Source of the DNA: Leptospira sp.
GTDB taxonomy: Bacteria; Spirochaetota; Leptospiria; Leptospirales; Leptospiraceae
Direction: 5' to 3'
Length of the DNA: 64,000 bases
Assembly (NCBI GenBank): GCA_027531445.1
Contig: JAPZRK010000019.1
Location: forward strand, 1 to 64,000
Part shown: positions 36,214 to 45,694 of the stretch, piece by piece
How positions within the stretch are numbered: position 1 is the stretch's first letter
Layout of the letters: every line of letters begins with the position of its first letter
Made by a program: the position numbers and the translations under genes
The notes under the pieces: model-generated
Database searches by the model: none
What the model was told of the DNA's origin: nothing
What the model saw: the letters and a program-made list of their open reading frames with translations, nothing else

Positions 36214-37281
36214 CTAGTTTTTGTTAGATGCTGTTTCGTTTGTTGTGATGATCGTGTCACAAGTGATGTAATTGAAAATAACGCTTTTATCTGATTGGTA
36301 ACCGATATCGGCCATGTAGGTTTTCCATTTGTTTTGATCAAATTCACAATCATGCTTTTCACCTTCAGTCTTCCCACCAATTTCCTGAAAGTGAACTAGA
36401 TAAGATTCTTTTTTTGCTCCTAGTCTTTCACAACCTATGGATCCTGAACAAGAACGATAGGTAGGTTCCGGCCAATATGGTTCTTTTTCTAATCCTATAC
36501 CTGCAGCCGTACTTGTTCTGTCAAATGCCCAACGATCAACTTGGTAATAACACATTGAATCGTATACAGGTTCGCTACGATACTTTGTGGAACAACTTTC
36601 GCTCTCAGAATATGTTCCATCACCACGGTCTGATTTGACTGTATGGCATTCTTCACCATCAGCAACTTGATTGTAACTTCGAATTTCAGATCGCCTACTT
36701 ACACTATATGCATCAGAAGGCATGGAATCACACCATGATGAATCTGAAACTGGCTTGAATTGCTCAATATCAATCGATCTAGTCCACTCATGCTGCGTGA
36801 GCTTTAAGTTAACTTTTTCGGTCCATAGGACTCCTAGTAGGAGAAATCCCACCGAACCGATACCAAGCGAACTCAGCAGTGCAACAACCCACTTGGGTGT
36901 TTTTGGATGAGGTTTCACCCACTTTGAATCTTTAAATGCCATATCTTCCGGTTTCGTTTCCGAAGATATACTTGGATCTGGATTTAGAGGTTGATCAATT
37001 TTTCGAACAACTTCTTTCGATCCATCAAGTGAACCACCGCAATTTCCGCAAAAAGTTGACTTCGCACCGTTTGGAGTTTGGCAGAAAGGACAAACCTTGT
37101 CAGCTCCGTAGTAAACATGATCCTGAACTGCGACTTTATCAGCGTCGGAAGGAAAATAGCGTCGATTGGGATCTTGCGTTGCACCACAATTTGGACAATG
37201 TCTATGCGTTTTTCCTAATAGCTTTTTGGAAGCGCAATACTCGCAATCCCAAAGCATTTCATAAATTTTCTCTTCTGCCAT
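36214..37281 (-). CDS. Membrane protein with zinc ribbons
   Basis: 355 residues. The N-terminal 85 residues hold several CxxC pairs (CEYC, CPNC, CPFC, CGNC) forming two zinc ribbons, followed by a linker and one transmembrane helix (VVALLSSLGIGSVGFLLLGVLW, about 132-153). The C-terminal 200 residues, probably outside the membrane, contain several cysteines (WCDSMP, ECHTV, SCSTK, MCYYQV, SCSGSIGC). First gene of the operon with the SPFH and PrsW proteins, divergent from the DUF1549 gene. Likely part of a membrane-stress assembly; substrate unknown. Confidence 0.85.
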   Translation of the reverse strand: MAEEKIYEMLWDCEYCASKKLLGKTHRHCPNCGATQDPNRRYFPSDADKVAVQDHVYYGADKVCPFCQTPNGAKSTFCGNCGGSLDGSKEVVRKIDQPLNPDPSISSETKPEDMAFKDSKWVKPHPKTPKWVVALLSSLGIGSVGFLLLGVLWTEKVNLKLTQHEWTRSIDIEQFKPVSDSSWCDSMPSDAYSVSRRSEIRSYNQVADGEECHTVKSDRGDGTYSESESCSTKYRSEPVYDSMCYYQVDRWAFDRTSTAAGIGLEKEPYWPEPTYRSCSGSIGCERLGAKKESYLVHFQEIGGKTEGEKHDCEFDQNKWKTYMADIGYQSDKSVIFNYITCDTIITTNETASNKN

Positions 37282-37360
37282 CGCCCAGTTTTATCCTAGA
37301 AAACGTAAGATTTGCAAGAAAAATATTTCAATCCAAGAGTGAATCGAGTAAAATGAGTTT

Positions 37361-39214
37361 ATGTCCATCCTTGTATTAGTAAGAAAACGTAGGATATTGA
37401 ACTTAGTTTCGATATCCTTATTTTTATTGTCCTTTTATTACATTTTTTCAGCCAGTGTAAGTGCGAAAGGACAGACGCATCCAATTGATGTACTTTACAA
37501 AAAACTGACCCCGAAGTATTCTTTAGCGGAAGATTCTGTCGTATTGCGTCGGTTAGCTCTTCAATTGAAGGGTACAATTCCGACTCCAAATGAACTTACT
37601 GACTTCGAAAAAGCATCTCCCAGGGAAAGAGTAGCGGACTTTACAATCAAATACCTAAAATCTCCAGAATTTGCAGAGTATTGGGGGATACAATTTGGAG
37701 CTATGTTTCGAGATAAAACAAAAGGTAAAAAAATACCAACTGGTGCGTTTTACGGATATTTGGCGAACTCACTTCATGATAACAAACCATACGATGTTTT
37801 AGTAAAAGAGATGATCAATTCAAAAGGGTCAATCAATGAAAATCCAGCCACGGGCTTTTATATTCGAGATTCAGGAGATCCGTTACAAGTCGCGGAATAT
37901 GTTGGGAGACTATTCTATGCAAAAAGAGTAGGTTGTGCGAGATGCCATGACCATCCATATATTTCTGATTTTTCCCGCCGAGATTATTATGCGCTAGCGG
38001 CATTCTTTAGCCAACAGTATGTCCGTGATGGATCATGGGATAAGGATCGTTATACGGGTCAGGAAATTGCTTATGTACCACGTGAATTAGAAGAGCATCT
38101 ACCCACAAATGAAATGAAAGCACTTCAAGTAAAGAATGGGGAATGGTCCAGAGAAAACTGGAATCAATGGAGTGAAACAGAAAGAAAAGAATATCAAAAA
38201 AAACATGAGCTAACGTATGCGACAGTCTACATTGAACCAAAGCTGGGTCTACGTTTTCCCCACACAGATGATGCACCTGGTGGCGATCTAGTGCGTCCGA
38301 AGTTTTTAGATGGAACTTCACCTAAAATTTTACCAGGTGATGATCGTCGTAAAATATTTACTGATTGGCTAGTTGGTCGAAACAACGAAAGATTCAGAAA
38401 AGTAATCATCAATCGAATCTGGACACAACTTATGGGTTGGAGTTTTTTTACTCCGTTGGATGATTGGAATGAAGATACCGAATTGAAAGGTGAAGCTATC
38501 CTAAATCATCTGGATGGCGTATTTTTGAAGCAAAATTATCGAATTAAGGATTTAATTTTATACATTGTCACTTCGGATGCATATGCAAGAACATATCCTT
38601 CGTTAAACGACGGCAAATCTGAAGATAAGATCAAATTTTTTGTTTCACAAAGACTTTCCCCTGATCAACTCTTAAATTCACTGATTAAAGCATCGGACAA
38701 CTTAACGCTTGTTGGAATTAATGAACGAAAGATGATTCCATTAGATTCAAAAGGAAACCTAAAAGAATTGGATCTTCATGGAATTGGTAAAGTACGAATA
38801 CCTAAAGATCAGACTAAGGATGTAACAAATGCTGCTGAAGTAGAACATCCTGCACCTTATCATTCGATATTAGCTGTCTTTGGATCAGGTAGTCGTGTGG
38901 ATATATCCGATGATTCCTCAGAAATCACCATCGAACAAGTTCTTACTTTGATGAATGGGCGAGTGACTGGAAAGATTACTTGGGACTTTGGTGGGAATGA
39001 ATCGATTCCAAAAAAGAAGTTTGAAGAAACAAAATCAATGATCAAAACGATCGACTATGTATACTTCAGTCTTTTAGGAAGACACCTTCATAAAAGTGAA
39101 TCAGTCTCCCTTTCAAAACAACTACTCAAAGGTGATCAAGTCTATGATAGTGAGCTGATCCAAGATATATGTTGGGCGATTTTAAATAGTCAGGAATTTT
39201 TATATGTCAATTAA
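37361..39214 (+). CDS. DUF1549/DUF1553 family protein
   Basis: 617 residues. A hydrophobic N-terminal signal/anchor (ILNLVSISLFLLSFYYIFSA) precedes a DUF1549 domain with LRRLALQLKGTIPTPNEL and the heme-binding-type motif CARCHDHP, then a DUF1553 region with RVIINRIWTQLMGW-type sequence. These families are best known in Planctomycetes, where they pair with DUF1501 proteins as here. The CxxCH motif could bind one c-type haem. It overlaps the downstream DUF1501 gene by 11 bp. Role unknown; perhaps an exported oxidoreductase or hydrolase. Confidence 0.88.
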   Translation: MSILVLVRKRRILNLVSISLFLLSFYYIFSASVSAKGQTHPIDVLYKKLTPKYSLAEDSVVLRRLALQLKGTIPTPNELTDFEKASPRERVADFTIKYLKSPEFAEYWGIQFGAMFRDKTKGKKIPTGAFYGYLANSLHDNKPYDVLVKEMINSKGSINENPATGFYIRDSGDPLQVAEYVGRLFYAKRVGCARCHDHPYISDFSRRDYYALAAFFSQQYVRDGSWDKDRYTGQEIAYVPRELEEHLPTNEMKALQVKNGEWSRENWNQWSETERKEYQKKHELTYATVYIEPKLGLRFPHTDDAPGGDLVRPKFLDGTSPKILPGDDRRKIFTDWLVGRNNERFRKVIINRIWTQLMGWSFFTPLDDWNEDTELKGEAILNHLDGVFLKQNYRIKDLILYIVTSDAYARTYPSLNDGKSEDKIKFFVSQRLSPDQLLNSLIKASDNLTLVGINERKMIPLDSKGNLKELDLHGIGKVRIPKDQTKDVTNAAEVEHPAPYHSILAVFGSGSRVDISDDSSEITIEQVLTLMNGRVTGKITWDFGGNESIPKKKFEETKSMIKTIDYVYFSLLGRHLHKSESVSLSKQLLKGDQVYDSELIQDICWAILNSQEFLYVN

Positions 39215-40523
39215 AACATACTCTATAGAAAGAAGACAGTTTTTAATCCAAACACTTGGTTTATTGGGTGCAACGTTTTTAACTGGATCAACCACCAGGT
39301 CTCTTTCCGCAGAAGGAGAAAAGGACGAGGAGCCATTCACCCATAATTCGCCTGTAAAAACAATTATTTTTATCAATATGCAAGGTGGAATGAGTCACGT
39401 TGATACTTTGGATCCAAAGACCAATAGCGTTTTTGCAAAAATAGATTCTAGTTTAAGTGGTATTAGTGTATTAGAGCCCTTTGCAAAGACGGCAAAACAT
39501 TTAAAACATGTTGGTATCATTCGGAGTACTTGGAGTGAGGATGGAGATCATAATTTTGGTCAATATCTACTGAATACAGGATATAGAATGCCGGAGGGAA
39601 TGGGTTTTCCTGATATTCCTCATTTTGGATCTATATTCGCATATTCTAAAAAAAAGGATTATAAAGGAACTTATTTTCCAGCCTACGTGACTATGGGAGG
39701 TCGCGGAGGGACAATCGGCAATTCTGGATTCTTAGGTGTACCTTATGCTGGATTTCACATTGGAAATTTAGATAAGCCCATCAATCATTTGACGCCCTCC
39801 TACGGAAAATACAAAGATGAAAGACTTGTTCGACGAAAAGATATACTGACACTTATGAATGAAGAATTTGGTCTTCGCAATGCGTCTCCCCAGCTCAAAC
39901 GTTGGGAAGAAATGGTTGTAGCGGCAGAACAATTTAGGAATTCTTCAGAGCTCTCGACTTTTGATCTAACGAAAGAATCATTAGACACACAGAAACGTTA
40001 TGGAAGTAATTGGCAGGGAAAGGCTTGCCTTATGGCGAAAAGGCTAGCAGAAAAAGAAGTACCGTTTATTCAAATTTCTATCGGAGGTTGGGATACTCAC
40101 GGAAATAATAAAGCTCAAATAACGAAGATTATGTCAGAAACTGATCAAGGTATTGCTGCACTGATAGAAGATTTGGCTGGCACTGGATTACTTGATCAGA
40201 CTGTGTTTTTCTTAAGTTCTGAATTTGGAAGGACTCCTGATGTGGGAACTAGAGATGGGAGAGACCATCATTCCCGTGTCTGGACATCCATTCTCGGTGG
40301 TGGACCCTTTACTAGAGGATTTGTGTTAGGTGAATCGGATGAGAAGGGAGAGCGCCCAGCAAAGGATAATAAAGCATTTCATTTGCGAGATATCATTGCT
40401 TCTATCCAACATGCCTCGGGCATTGATACTTCAGCGAGCCTTACGAATTCCTTTGGCCGTCCGTTCCCCATCTCACCTAGAAATGCCAAATTGATGGAAG
40501 AGGTAATAACACTGCCAGATTGA
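39204..40523 (+). CDS. DUF1501 sulfatase-like protein with Tat-type signal
   Basis: 439 residues. The N-terminus ERRQFLIQTLGLLGATFLTG looks like a twin-arginine export signal, so the protein probably folds before export. The body has the alkaline-phosphatase-like pattern of DUF1501 (FINMQGGMSHVDTLDPK, GGWDTHGNN, SSEFGRTP, GRDHHSR), including likely metal-binding histidines and aspartates. It forms an operon with the overlapping DUF1549/DUF1553 gene; the two families travel together widely. It ends two bases before the convergent gene at 40526. Confidence 0.88.
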   Translation: MSIKTYSIERRQFLIQTLGLLGATFLTGSTTRSLSAEGEKDEEPFTHNSPVKTIIFINMQGGMSHVDTLDPKTNSVFAKIDSSLSGISVLEPFAKTAKHLKHVGIIRSTWSEDGDHNFGQYLLNTGYRMPEGMGFPDIPHFGSIFAYSKKKDYKGTYFPAYVTMGGRGGTIGNSGFLGVPYAGFHIGNLDKPINHLTPSYGKYKDERLVRRKDILTLMNEEFGLRNASPQLKRWEEMVVAAEQFRNSSELSTFDLTKESLDTQKRYGSNWQGKACLMAKRLAEKEVPFIQISIGGWDTHGNNKAQITKIMSETDQGIAALIEDLAGTGLLDQTVFFLSSEFGRTPDVGTRDGRDHHSRVWTSILGGGPFTRGFVLGESDEKGERPAKDNKAFHLRDIIASIQHASGIDTSASLTNSFGRPFPISPRNAKLMEEVITLPD

Positions 40524-40525
40524 AA

Positions 40526-41062
40526 TCAATTTTTTTCGGCACGGTTATCACATAAGATATAATTGATCAAAGCTTGCTCAAGAGAGATGGATACAGCGGT
40601 TGGTTCAAGATATAGATTTGAAAAAATGCCGTTTTTATCCGCTGATGCACAGAATGCTTGTGCTTGATCTAAGCTATCGGTTGGTTGAGTGAAGATCACA
40701 GTAATTGTTTGCCCATTAGTATCTAAAGGAATATAGCGACAAACACCGATTAAATTTTGTGTGGAACATTTTGCTTTTGATTTCAAATACCCAATAGGGC
40801 AAAGATCATCCTTTTCAAAAGAGGCAAAGTACTCAAAACACGATGGAGAGTAGCCAGCAGTTGCCGAACAGCTATATTTGAAGGAAACAGAGCCTGTGAA
40901 ATCAAGCTTACTTCTCGCATTTAGAGCAATAAAGGCTTGATTTCTGCAGATCTCCTTTTTTTTATCGATGCTGTTTTCTCTTTGTGCATTGCAGTATGGA
41001 AATAAAACGACTAATAAGTATAAGATGAAGTAAGAAACCCAGAATTTTCTTTTTGACTTCAT
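40526..41062 (-). CDS. Predicted lipoprotein, unknown function
   Basis: 178 residues. The signal ends in LFPYC, a plausible spirochaetal lipobox. The mature part has about eight cysteines (EICRNQ, YSCSAT, SCFEY, LCPIG, KCSTQ, GVCRY, FCASA, LCDNR), probably paired as disulphides. No family recognised. It follows the porin gene by one base in the same direction, so the two are probably co-expressed and both outer-membrane associated. Confidence 0.8.
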   Translation of the reverse strand: MKSKRKFWVSYFILYLLVVLFPYCNAQRENSIDKKKEICRNQAFIALNARSKLDFTGSVSFKYSCSATAGYSPSCFEYFASFEKDDLCPIGYLKSKAKCSTQNLIGVCRYIPLDTNGQTITVIFTQPTDSLDQAQAFCASADKNGIFSNLYLEPTAVSISLEQALINYILCDNRAEKN

Positions 41063-41063
41063 C

Positions 41064-42314
41064 TTAATAAAACACCTGCATTTGAGTTCTTACCACATGA
41101 TCTCCGTCTACACTTTGTGCAATACCTGTATAATTAAAATAGTCAGTTTGCCACTTCAGATTGTGATTTGCAAAGTAATAACTGACTCCTCCTCCAATCT
41201 CACGAGAGTAGACAAGTCTTGGGTCCGTTTCGCCTAATGGACGAAATTCTCCCCATCGAGAAGAGATTTCAAAATTATTCGTAAAGAGGTAACCAAATTG
41301 GATAAAGTAGCCTTGTCCACTCCGAGAATATTCTCTGTTAAGTGATCCACTGACTTCTCTTTCCATATAATTCGTGTTTGCCTTCCGCCAAAGCGCCTCT
41401 GTTTGGAATGAAAACCCCATCCATTTTAAATAAAAGTCTGCAGTAGCATGCGAATAATCAAACCTTGCGAAATCGAATTGTGTGCCATGTGTGCTATGAC
41501 TACGATTTGAATTTTTGTTGTACGCACCTGAAAAACCAAAAGCAATCTTAGGATCTTGGTAGCGATTCATATCCGATTCTTTAAGCCAATCGTTATCTAA
41601 ACCTGTTTTCGACATTCCCCCGAATGGTGAATATAATAATCTTCCGACGGTCAAAACACCTGGCATATTTGTATCGATACGATTTCTACCCTGTCCACCA
41701 TATACGCCTACGTAGTAAGCCAATCGTCTTTTTAAGCCTAAAAGGTCTTCAGAATAAATCATGATGCCAACATCACGATCCAAATTGAGTTCACCAGAAA
41801 TAGTTGATCGCTCTACCATTTGCATGGCCGATGATGAATTCCAACGCTGGCGGCTAAACGGAATTTTCATCTGTCCAAAAGATACTTTGATATCTCGAAA
41901 TTTATTATAGTCGATGCTCGCATCACGCAAATTCGCTCGCCTATCGGCATCCAAATCTCCATCTGCAAAACCTAATTGGATATTGAAGAGCCATTGATCA
42001 TTAAAAAGACTTCCCTTCGTTGCAATTCGACTTCTTCTAACTTGAAAGTTTGTCGTATCTGTCGATTCGTCTAGATTGAAGGATTGGGTGGCTCGAGGTT
42101 GTATACGGAATCGAATTTGTATTTTGTGTTTTTCATCATCGGTAGTTGCCTCGATTCCTTTTCCCAAGCCAGTTTTGAAATTTGAATTTACATTCGAGGT
42201 ATTTTCCTTCTCTTTTGTCTCTACTGGAGTGGAGTTTTGGGCGAACAACGCATCATTTCCAGAAAGTAAGGCAAAAAAAGAAATCAAAAGAATCGAAATG
42301 ATAGATTTTGACAT
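41064..42314 (-). CDS. Phosphate-selective-porin-like outer membrane protein
   Basis: 416 residues. Signal peptide ending at ALFAQ; the body is a beta barrel with the OprO/OprP-type pattern (IRFRIQPRATQSFN, KVSFGQMKIPFSRQRW, RDVGIMIYSEDLLG, WGEFRP) and an aromatic C-terminal residue (MQVFY). Such porins pass phosphate, pyrophosphate or other anions; the specificity loop cannot be judged here. First gene of a two-gene unit with the lipoprotein at 40526. It is divergent from gmd. Confidence 0.87.
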   Translation of the reverse strand: MSKSIISILLISFFALLSGNDALFAQNSTPVETKEKENTSNVNSNFKTGLGKGIEATTDDEKHKIQIRFRIQPRATQSFNLDESTDTTNFQVRRSRIATKGSLFNDQWLFNIQLGFADGDLDADRRANLRDASIDYNKFRDIKVSFGQMKIPFSRQRWNSSSAMQMVERSTISGELNLDRDVGIMIYSEDLLGLKRRLAYYVGVYGGQGRNRIDTNMPGVLTVGRLLYSPFGGMSKTGLDNDWLKESDMNRYQDPKIAFGFSGAYNKNSNRSHSTHGTQFDFARFDYSHATADFYLKWMGFSFQTEALWRKANTNYMEREVSGSLNREYSRSGQGYFIQFGYLFTNNFEISSRWGEFRPLGETDPRLVYSREIGGGVSYYFANHNLKWQTDYFNYTGIAQSVDGDHVVRTQMQVFY

Positions 42315-42448
42315 GCGAAGTTTTACAAGGAAAACCGTTCCATTGAATTGTTCAAAGCCATTTTGACCCTAAAGAGTCGATTTATCATCAATGATCTTCC
42401 ATTTTTACTTTTCGTAATTAACAAAGAAAGAATCATGTTCCCAGTATT

Positions 42449-43477
42449 ATGAAAAAAGCACTGATTACTGGCATTACAGGGCAAGACGGCTCCTATTTGG
42501 CAGAACTACTATTAGACAAAGGCTATGAAGTTCATGGCATCGTTCGCCGTACAAGTTTATTCAATCGCAATCGTATCGAACACCTGCACGGGAATCCAAA
42601 ACTCATCCTTCATTATGGAGATATGACTGATTCCTCCAACCTAAATCGAATTTTAGAGAAATTAGAGCCTGAGGAAATTTATAATCTAGCGGCACAGTCT
42701 CACGTCCAGGTTTCTTTTGAGGTCCCAGAGTATACGGCTGAAGTAGATGCGGTAGGAACATTGCGCCTGCTAGATGCAATCAAACAAACTGGACTCAAAT
42801 CTCGATTTTATCAGGCATCTACTTCCGAGTTGTACGGTCTTGTGCAAGAGGTTCCACAAACCGAAAAAACACCATTTTATCCTCGTTCACCTTATGCCGT
42901 CGCAAAACTATATGGGTATTGGGCAGTAGTTAACTATCGTGAAGCTTATGGTTTGCATGCGTCAAATGGTATCTTATTCAATCATGAATCTCCGAGAAGA
43001 GGGGAGGCTTTTGTCACACGTAAGGTGACTTTGGGAGTAGCGGCCGTGAAAGCAGGAAAATTAGAGAATTTGACCATGGGAAATATTGATTCCAAACGCG
43101 ATTGGGGTTATGCTCCTGATTACGTTCAGATGATGTGGATGATGCTCCAGAAAGAAAAACCAGATGATTACGTGGTAGCGACCAATGAAACTCACACGGT
43201 TCGTGAATTCATAGAAGAATCCTTCCGAATTGCCGGATACAGCATCATTTGGGAAGGGAAAGAAGATGCAGAAGTCGGAAAGGATCAAAAAACAGGAAAG
43301 ACCATTGTCAAAATTGATCCAAAATACTATAGACCAACCGAAGTAGAACTGTTGATCGGAGACCCTGCCAAAGCAAAACGCCAATTGGGTTGGGAACCGA
43401 AAGTGAGATTCAAAGAATTAGTAAGGATTATGACGGAAGCCGATCTAGCAACGTACGGCTTAAAACCAGAGGCTTAG
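42449..43477 (+). CDS. gmd: GDP-mannose 4,6-dehydratase
   Basis: 342 residues, full length. Converts GDP-mannose to GDP-4-keto-6-deoxymannose, the precursor of GDP-fucose, GDP-rhamnose or GDP-perosamine for surface polysaccharide. SDR features: [18 protein letters not shown] at the N-terminus (NADP binding), STSELYG with the catalytic serine/threonine, [10 protein letters not shown] with the YxxxK pair, and the family motif [15 protein letters not shown]. No other sugar genes are adjacent, and the gene stands alone between the porin and a STAS-domain gene. Confidence 0.96.
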   Translation: MKKALITGITGQDGSYLAELLLDKGYEVHGIVRRTSLFNRNRIEHLHGNPKLILHYGDMTDSSNLNRILEKLEPEEIYNLAAQSHVQVSFEVPEYTAEVDAVGTLRLLDAIKQTGLKSRFYQASTSELYGLVQEVPQTEKTPFYPRSPYAVAKLYGYWAVVNYREAYGLHASNGILFNHESPRRGEAFVTRKVTLGVAAVKAGKLENLTMGNIDSKRDWGYAPDYVQMMWMMLQKEKPDDYVVATNETHTVREFIEESFRIAGYSIIWEGKEDAEVGKDQKTGKTIVKIDPKYYRPTEVELLIGDPAKAKRQLGWEPKVRFKELVRIMTEADLATYGLKPEA

Positions 43478-43501
43478 GAAAGTAACAAACGTAATCTTAT
43501 G

Positions 43502-43526
43502 TTTTCGGCTTTTTAAAGGCCGAAAA
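43502..43526. terminator. Hairpin between convergent gmd and STAS genes
   Basis: TTTTCGGC (43502-43509) and GCCGAAAA (43519-43526) form an 8-bp stem with a 9-base loop, overlapping the stop codon of the STAS gene. It may end transcription from both sides, but neither flank has a strong T-run after the stem. Confidence 0.4.
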
Positions 43527-43818
43527 ACTGGTCTAACATCAATTTTTTGAGAGTTTCTTTGAGTTTGTCTTGGATGTTTACGATCTTCACGACCATTTTC
43601 TTTTCATCTGCTTTGTTTTTAAAAGAGAGGAGTCTAGAGATGCCAAGAGAGCTGACGATCACAACCTTCTCCAAATCCAAAAATACTTCTGTAGCAGATT
43701 TTTCCAGCGTAGAACTGAGAATTTCCTTCAATTCGGCGGAATTTCCATCCAAGATTTGATCCATAAACTTGATACGGATGGTATTACCTTTTTCTTCAAT
43801 TTGTATTTTGTCGCTCAT
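43513..43818 (-). CDS. STAS-domain protein, anti-sigma-factor-antagonist type
   Basis: 101 residues consisting of one STAS domain: FLDLEKVVIVSSLGISRLLSFKNKA holds the serine (in SSLG) that is phosphorylated in SpoIIAA-like antagonists. Such proteins switch partners with an anti-sigma kinase or act within stressosome-like modules; Leptospira has many. No kinase gene is adjacent. The next gene in this direction, upstream, encodes a double cNMP-binding protein, suggesting a signalling neighbourhood. Confidence 0.88.
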   Translation of the reverse strand: MSDKIQIEEKGNTIRIKFMDQILDGNSAELKEILSSTLEKSATEVFLDLEKVVIVSSLGISRLLSFKNKADEKKMVVKIVNIQDKLKETLKKLMLDQFFGL

Positions 43819-43871
43819 AATGATATGTTCCTGTATTTAAAGTAAGACGAGTGGGAAAAGGCAAGTAGAAA

Positions 43872-45083
43872 TTATTTCAATTTCTTAAGTTTATTTTCCA
43901 TGTTCGCTTTTTTATGATAGAATTGGACGAGTTTTTCTAATTCGGCCATATCAGAACATACGATTTTTCCTAAATCAAGGCGAATAAATTTGTTTTGTTT
44001 CATGATGTCAGCGATGATCAATTCATCCTTCGGATCTGTTAGGCCTACCATCTTTAATAGGTCTTTGGTTCCAATTTCAAAATTATAAGATTGTTTCGGT
44101 GCAATTTTTACACGATTTTTTTCACTAAGTGTTAGAAGGGTGTCAACAATACGCGCCTGCGAATCTTTTAACAATAGGTTTGCTAGTTGTTTGTAGGCAG
44201 TCCAGATTCGTTCAGAAAGAAGCGTAATCAAACGTGTTGCAAGCTGAGGTTGCGCTTTCACCATACCTTCAAAGTTTGCTTTGTTGATCGCAAGAAGTTC
44301 CACTTCTCCGGATGCGATGGCGGATGCAGACCTTGGCTTATTGTCCAAAATCGCCATCTCACCGAAGATATCTCCTGTTTGAAGCACAGCAAGCATCACT
44401 TCGTTTTGGTTCACGATTTTTGAAATCTTTACCTTACCACCTTGCAAAATGAACAATTCTTTTCCAGGTTCATGTTCACAAAAGATCATTTCATTGTCTT
44501 TGTAGGTTCTGTTAAACTTCGTGTAATCAATGACTGGGCCTTGAAAAGGCTGATTCATTGTTTGTAATCTAAGCTTTGCTTGAGGTACAAACTGTCCACT
44601 AGGAAGGTGCTTTAGATAACTTTGATAGGCGAAGGTAGCATGTGCGTTATTTTGTAACTGGAAATAGTATTCGCCGATTTTAAAGAGTTCATTTGGATCT
44701 TCTTCCACTGCATTGCGAAAGGAGAGACGTGTGATTGTCGTATCAAACTGGCGAAGCTTCATCGAGAAAAATCGAATGATGTTCATCGCAACTGCAGTTG
44801 ATTTTTGGATCAACGTACCAAATTGATCATAGCTTACGGAAATAAGGGAAACATTGGTAAGAGATGTAACTGATTCGATCTGGGCATGTTGGCTCATTGC
44901 CGCCACTACGCCAAAAAAGTCACCAGGTCCAAGGACTTGATTTGGGTCTTCGCCAACAACTGCTGTTTCGCGAGTCACTCGTACTTTGCCTTCACGAATG
45001 ATGTAGAAATTGTTCGCATCTTTCTTCCCTTCTACAATGATGTAGGAGTTTGCAGGGAAGGTTACCATTTGAAAAAATGACAT
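43872..45083 (-). CDS. Protein with two cyclic-nucleotide-binding domains
   Basis: 403 residues. cNMP-binding domain 1 (about 5-115: YIIVEGKKDANNFYIIREGKV), a helical/TPR-like linker (about 130-180), cNMP-binding domain 2 (about 185-300: IFCEHEPGKELFILQGGKV, GDIFGEMAILDNKPRSASA, where the second domain keeps the canonical phosphate-binding GEMA-x-PRSA pattern) and a C-terminal region (about 300-385) resembling the Crp winged helix but without a clear recognition helix. Domain 2 looks competent to bind cAMP or cGMP. Probable signalling or transcription regulator. Confidence 0.9.
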   Translation of the reverse strand: MSFFQMVTFPANSYIIVEGKKDANNFYIIREGKVRVTRETAVVGEDPNQVLGPGDFFGVVAAMSQHAQIESVTSLTNVSLISVSYDQFGTLIQKSTAVAMNIIRFFSMKLRQFDTTITRLSFRNAVEEDPNELFKIGEYYFQLQNNAHATFAYQSYLKHLPSGQFVPQAKLRLQTMNQPFQGPVIDYTKFNRTYKDNEMIFCEHEPGKELFILQGGKVKISKIVNQNEVMLAVLQTGDIFGEMAILDNKPRSASAIASGEVELLAINKANFEGMVKAQPQLATRLITLLSERIWTAYKQLANLLLKDSQARIVDTLLTLSEKNRVKIAPKQSYNFEIGTKDLLKMVGLTDPKDELIIADIMKQNKFIRLDLGKIVCSDMAELEKLVQFYHKKANMENKLKKLK

Positions 45084-45162
45084 TTTTTTACTCTAAGACC
45101 TTTCTCTTGTGAACGTGACTACTTTATTATCGGAGATCTTTGAGGCAATATTTTCCTAAAAT

Positions 45163-45678
45163 TTACTTATTTTTAGTCTCGCCCAAAATTTCTAACTGGG
45201 CAAGCTCGAGCTCAGCCTCTTGGGCTATTTTGGAGGAATAAGTATTTTGAGTTATGTCCTTTAAAATAGCCGTCGCCTGGTGCTCTCGTCCCAACCGAAT
45301 GAAAGCTCTCGCCGACTCCAAATAAGCACCGAGGCCTTCCTCTGTATTCGGATAGTCCTGGTACATTTTCAGTTCATTTCGAGCGAGTGCCACTGTGTCT
45401 CCGACCTTACGGTATGATAGAGACAGTAGTTTCCTTGCTTCCCATTCCTTCGGGTGGCGGACGTAAAGGATCAGAAAGAGCTTTGTTTCTTCAATTGCTT
45501 TCACATAATTTCGATCTTCATAAAATTCGGAAGCTTTTTTGAAGAGTAGCTCTCCTTGTTTTTGCTCTTCTGCTTTGAAAACATCGTTTCTAGACTTACT
45601 TTGCGGTGAAATTTGCGTCATCGAAGTGGCAATGAGCCAAAGGAGGATTATGAGCGATATTTTCAGATTTTGTCTCAT
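45163..45678 (-). CDS. TPR-like exported protein, unknown function
   Basis: 171 residues. An N-terminal signal or anchor helix (LKISLIILLWLIATSMTQI) is followed by helix pairs typical of tetratricopeptide repeats (LLFKKASEFYEDRNYVKAIE, YLESARAFIRLGREHQATA). Such proteins scaffold periplasmic complexes. It follows the VWA-domain gene by 17 bp in the same direction and may be its partner. Function unknown. Confidence 0.8.
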   Translation of the reverse strand: MRQNLKISLIILLWLIATSMTQISPQSKSRNDVFKAEEQKQGELLFKKASEFYEDRNYVKAIEETKLFLILYVRHPKEWEARKLLSLSYRKVGDTVALARNELKMYQDYPNTEEGLGAYLESARAFIRLGREHQATAILKDITQNTYSSKIAQEAELELAQLEILGETKNK

Positions 45679-45694
45679 AAGACATATGTCGACA

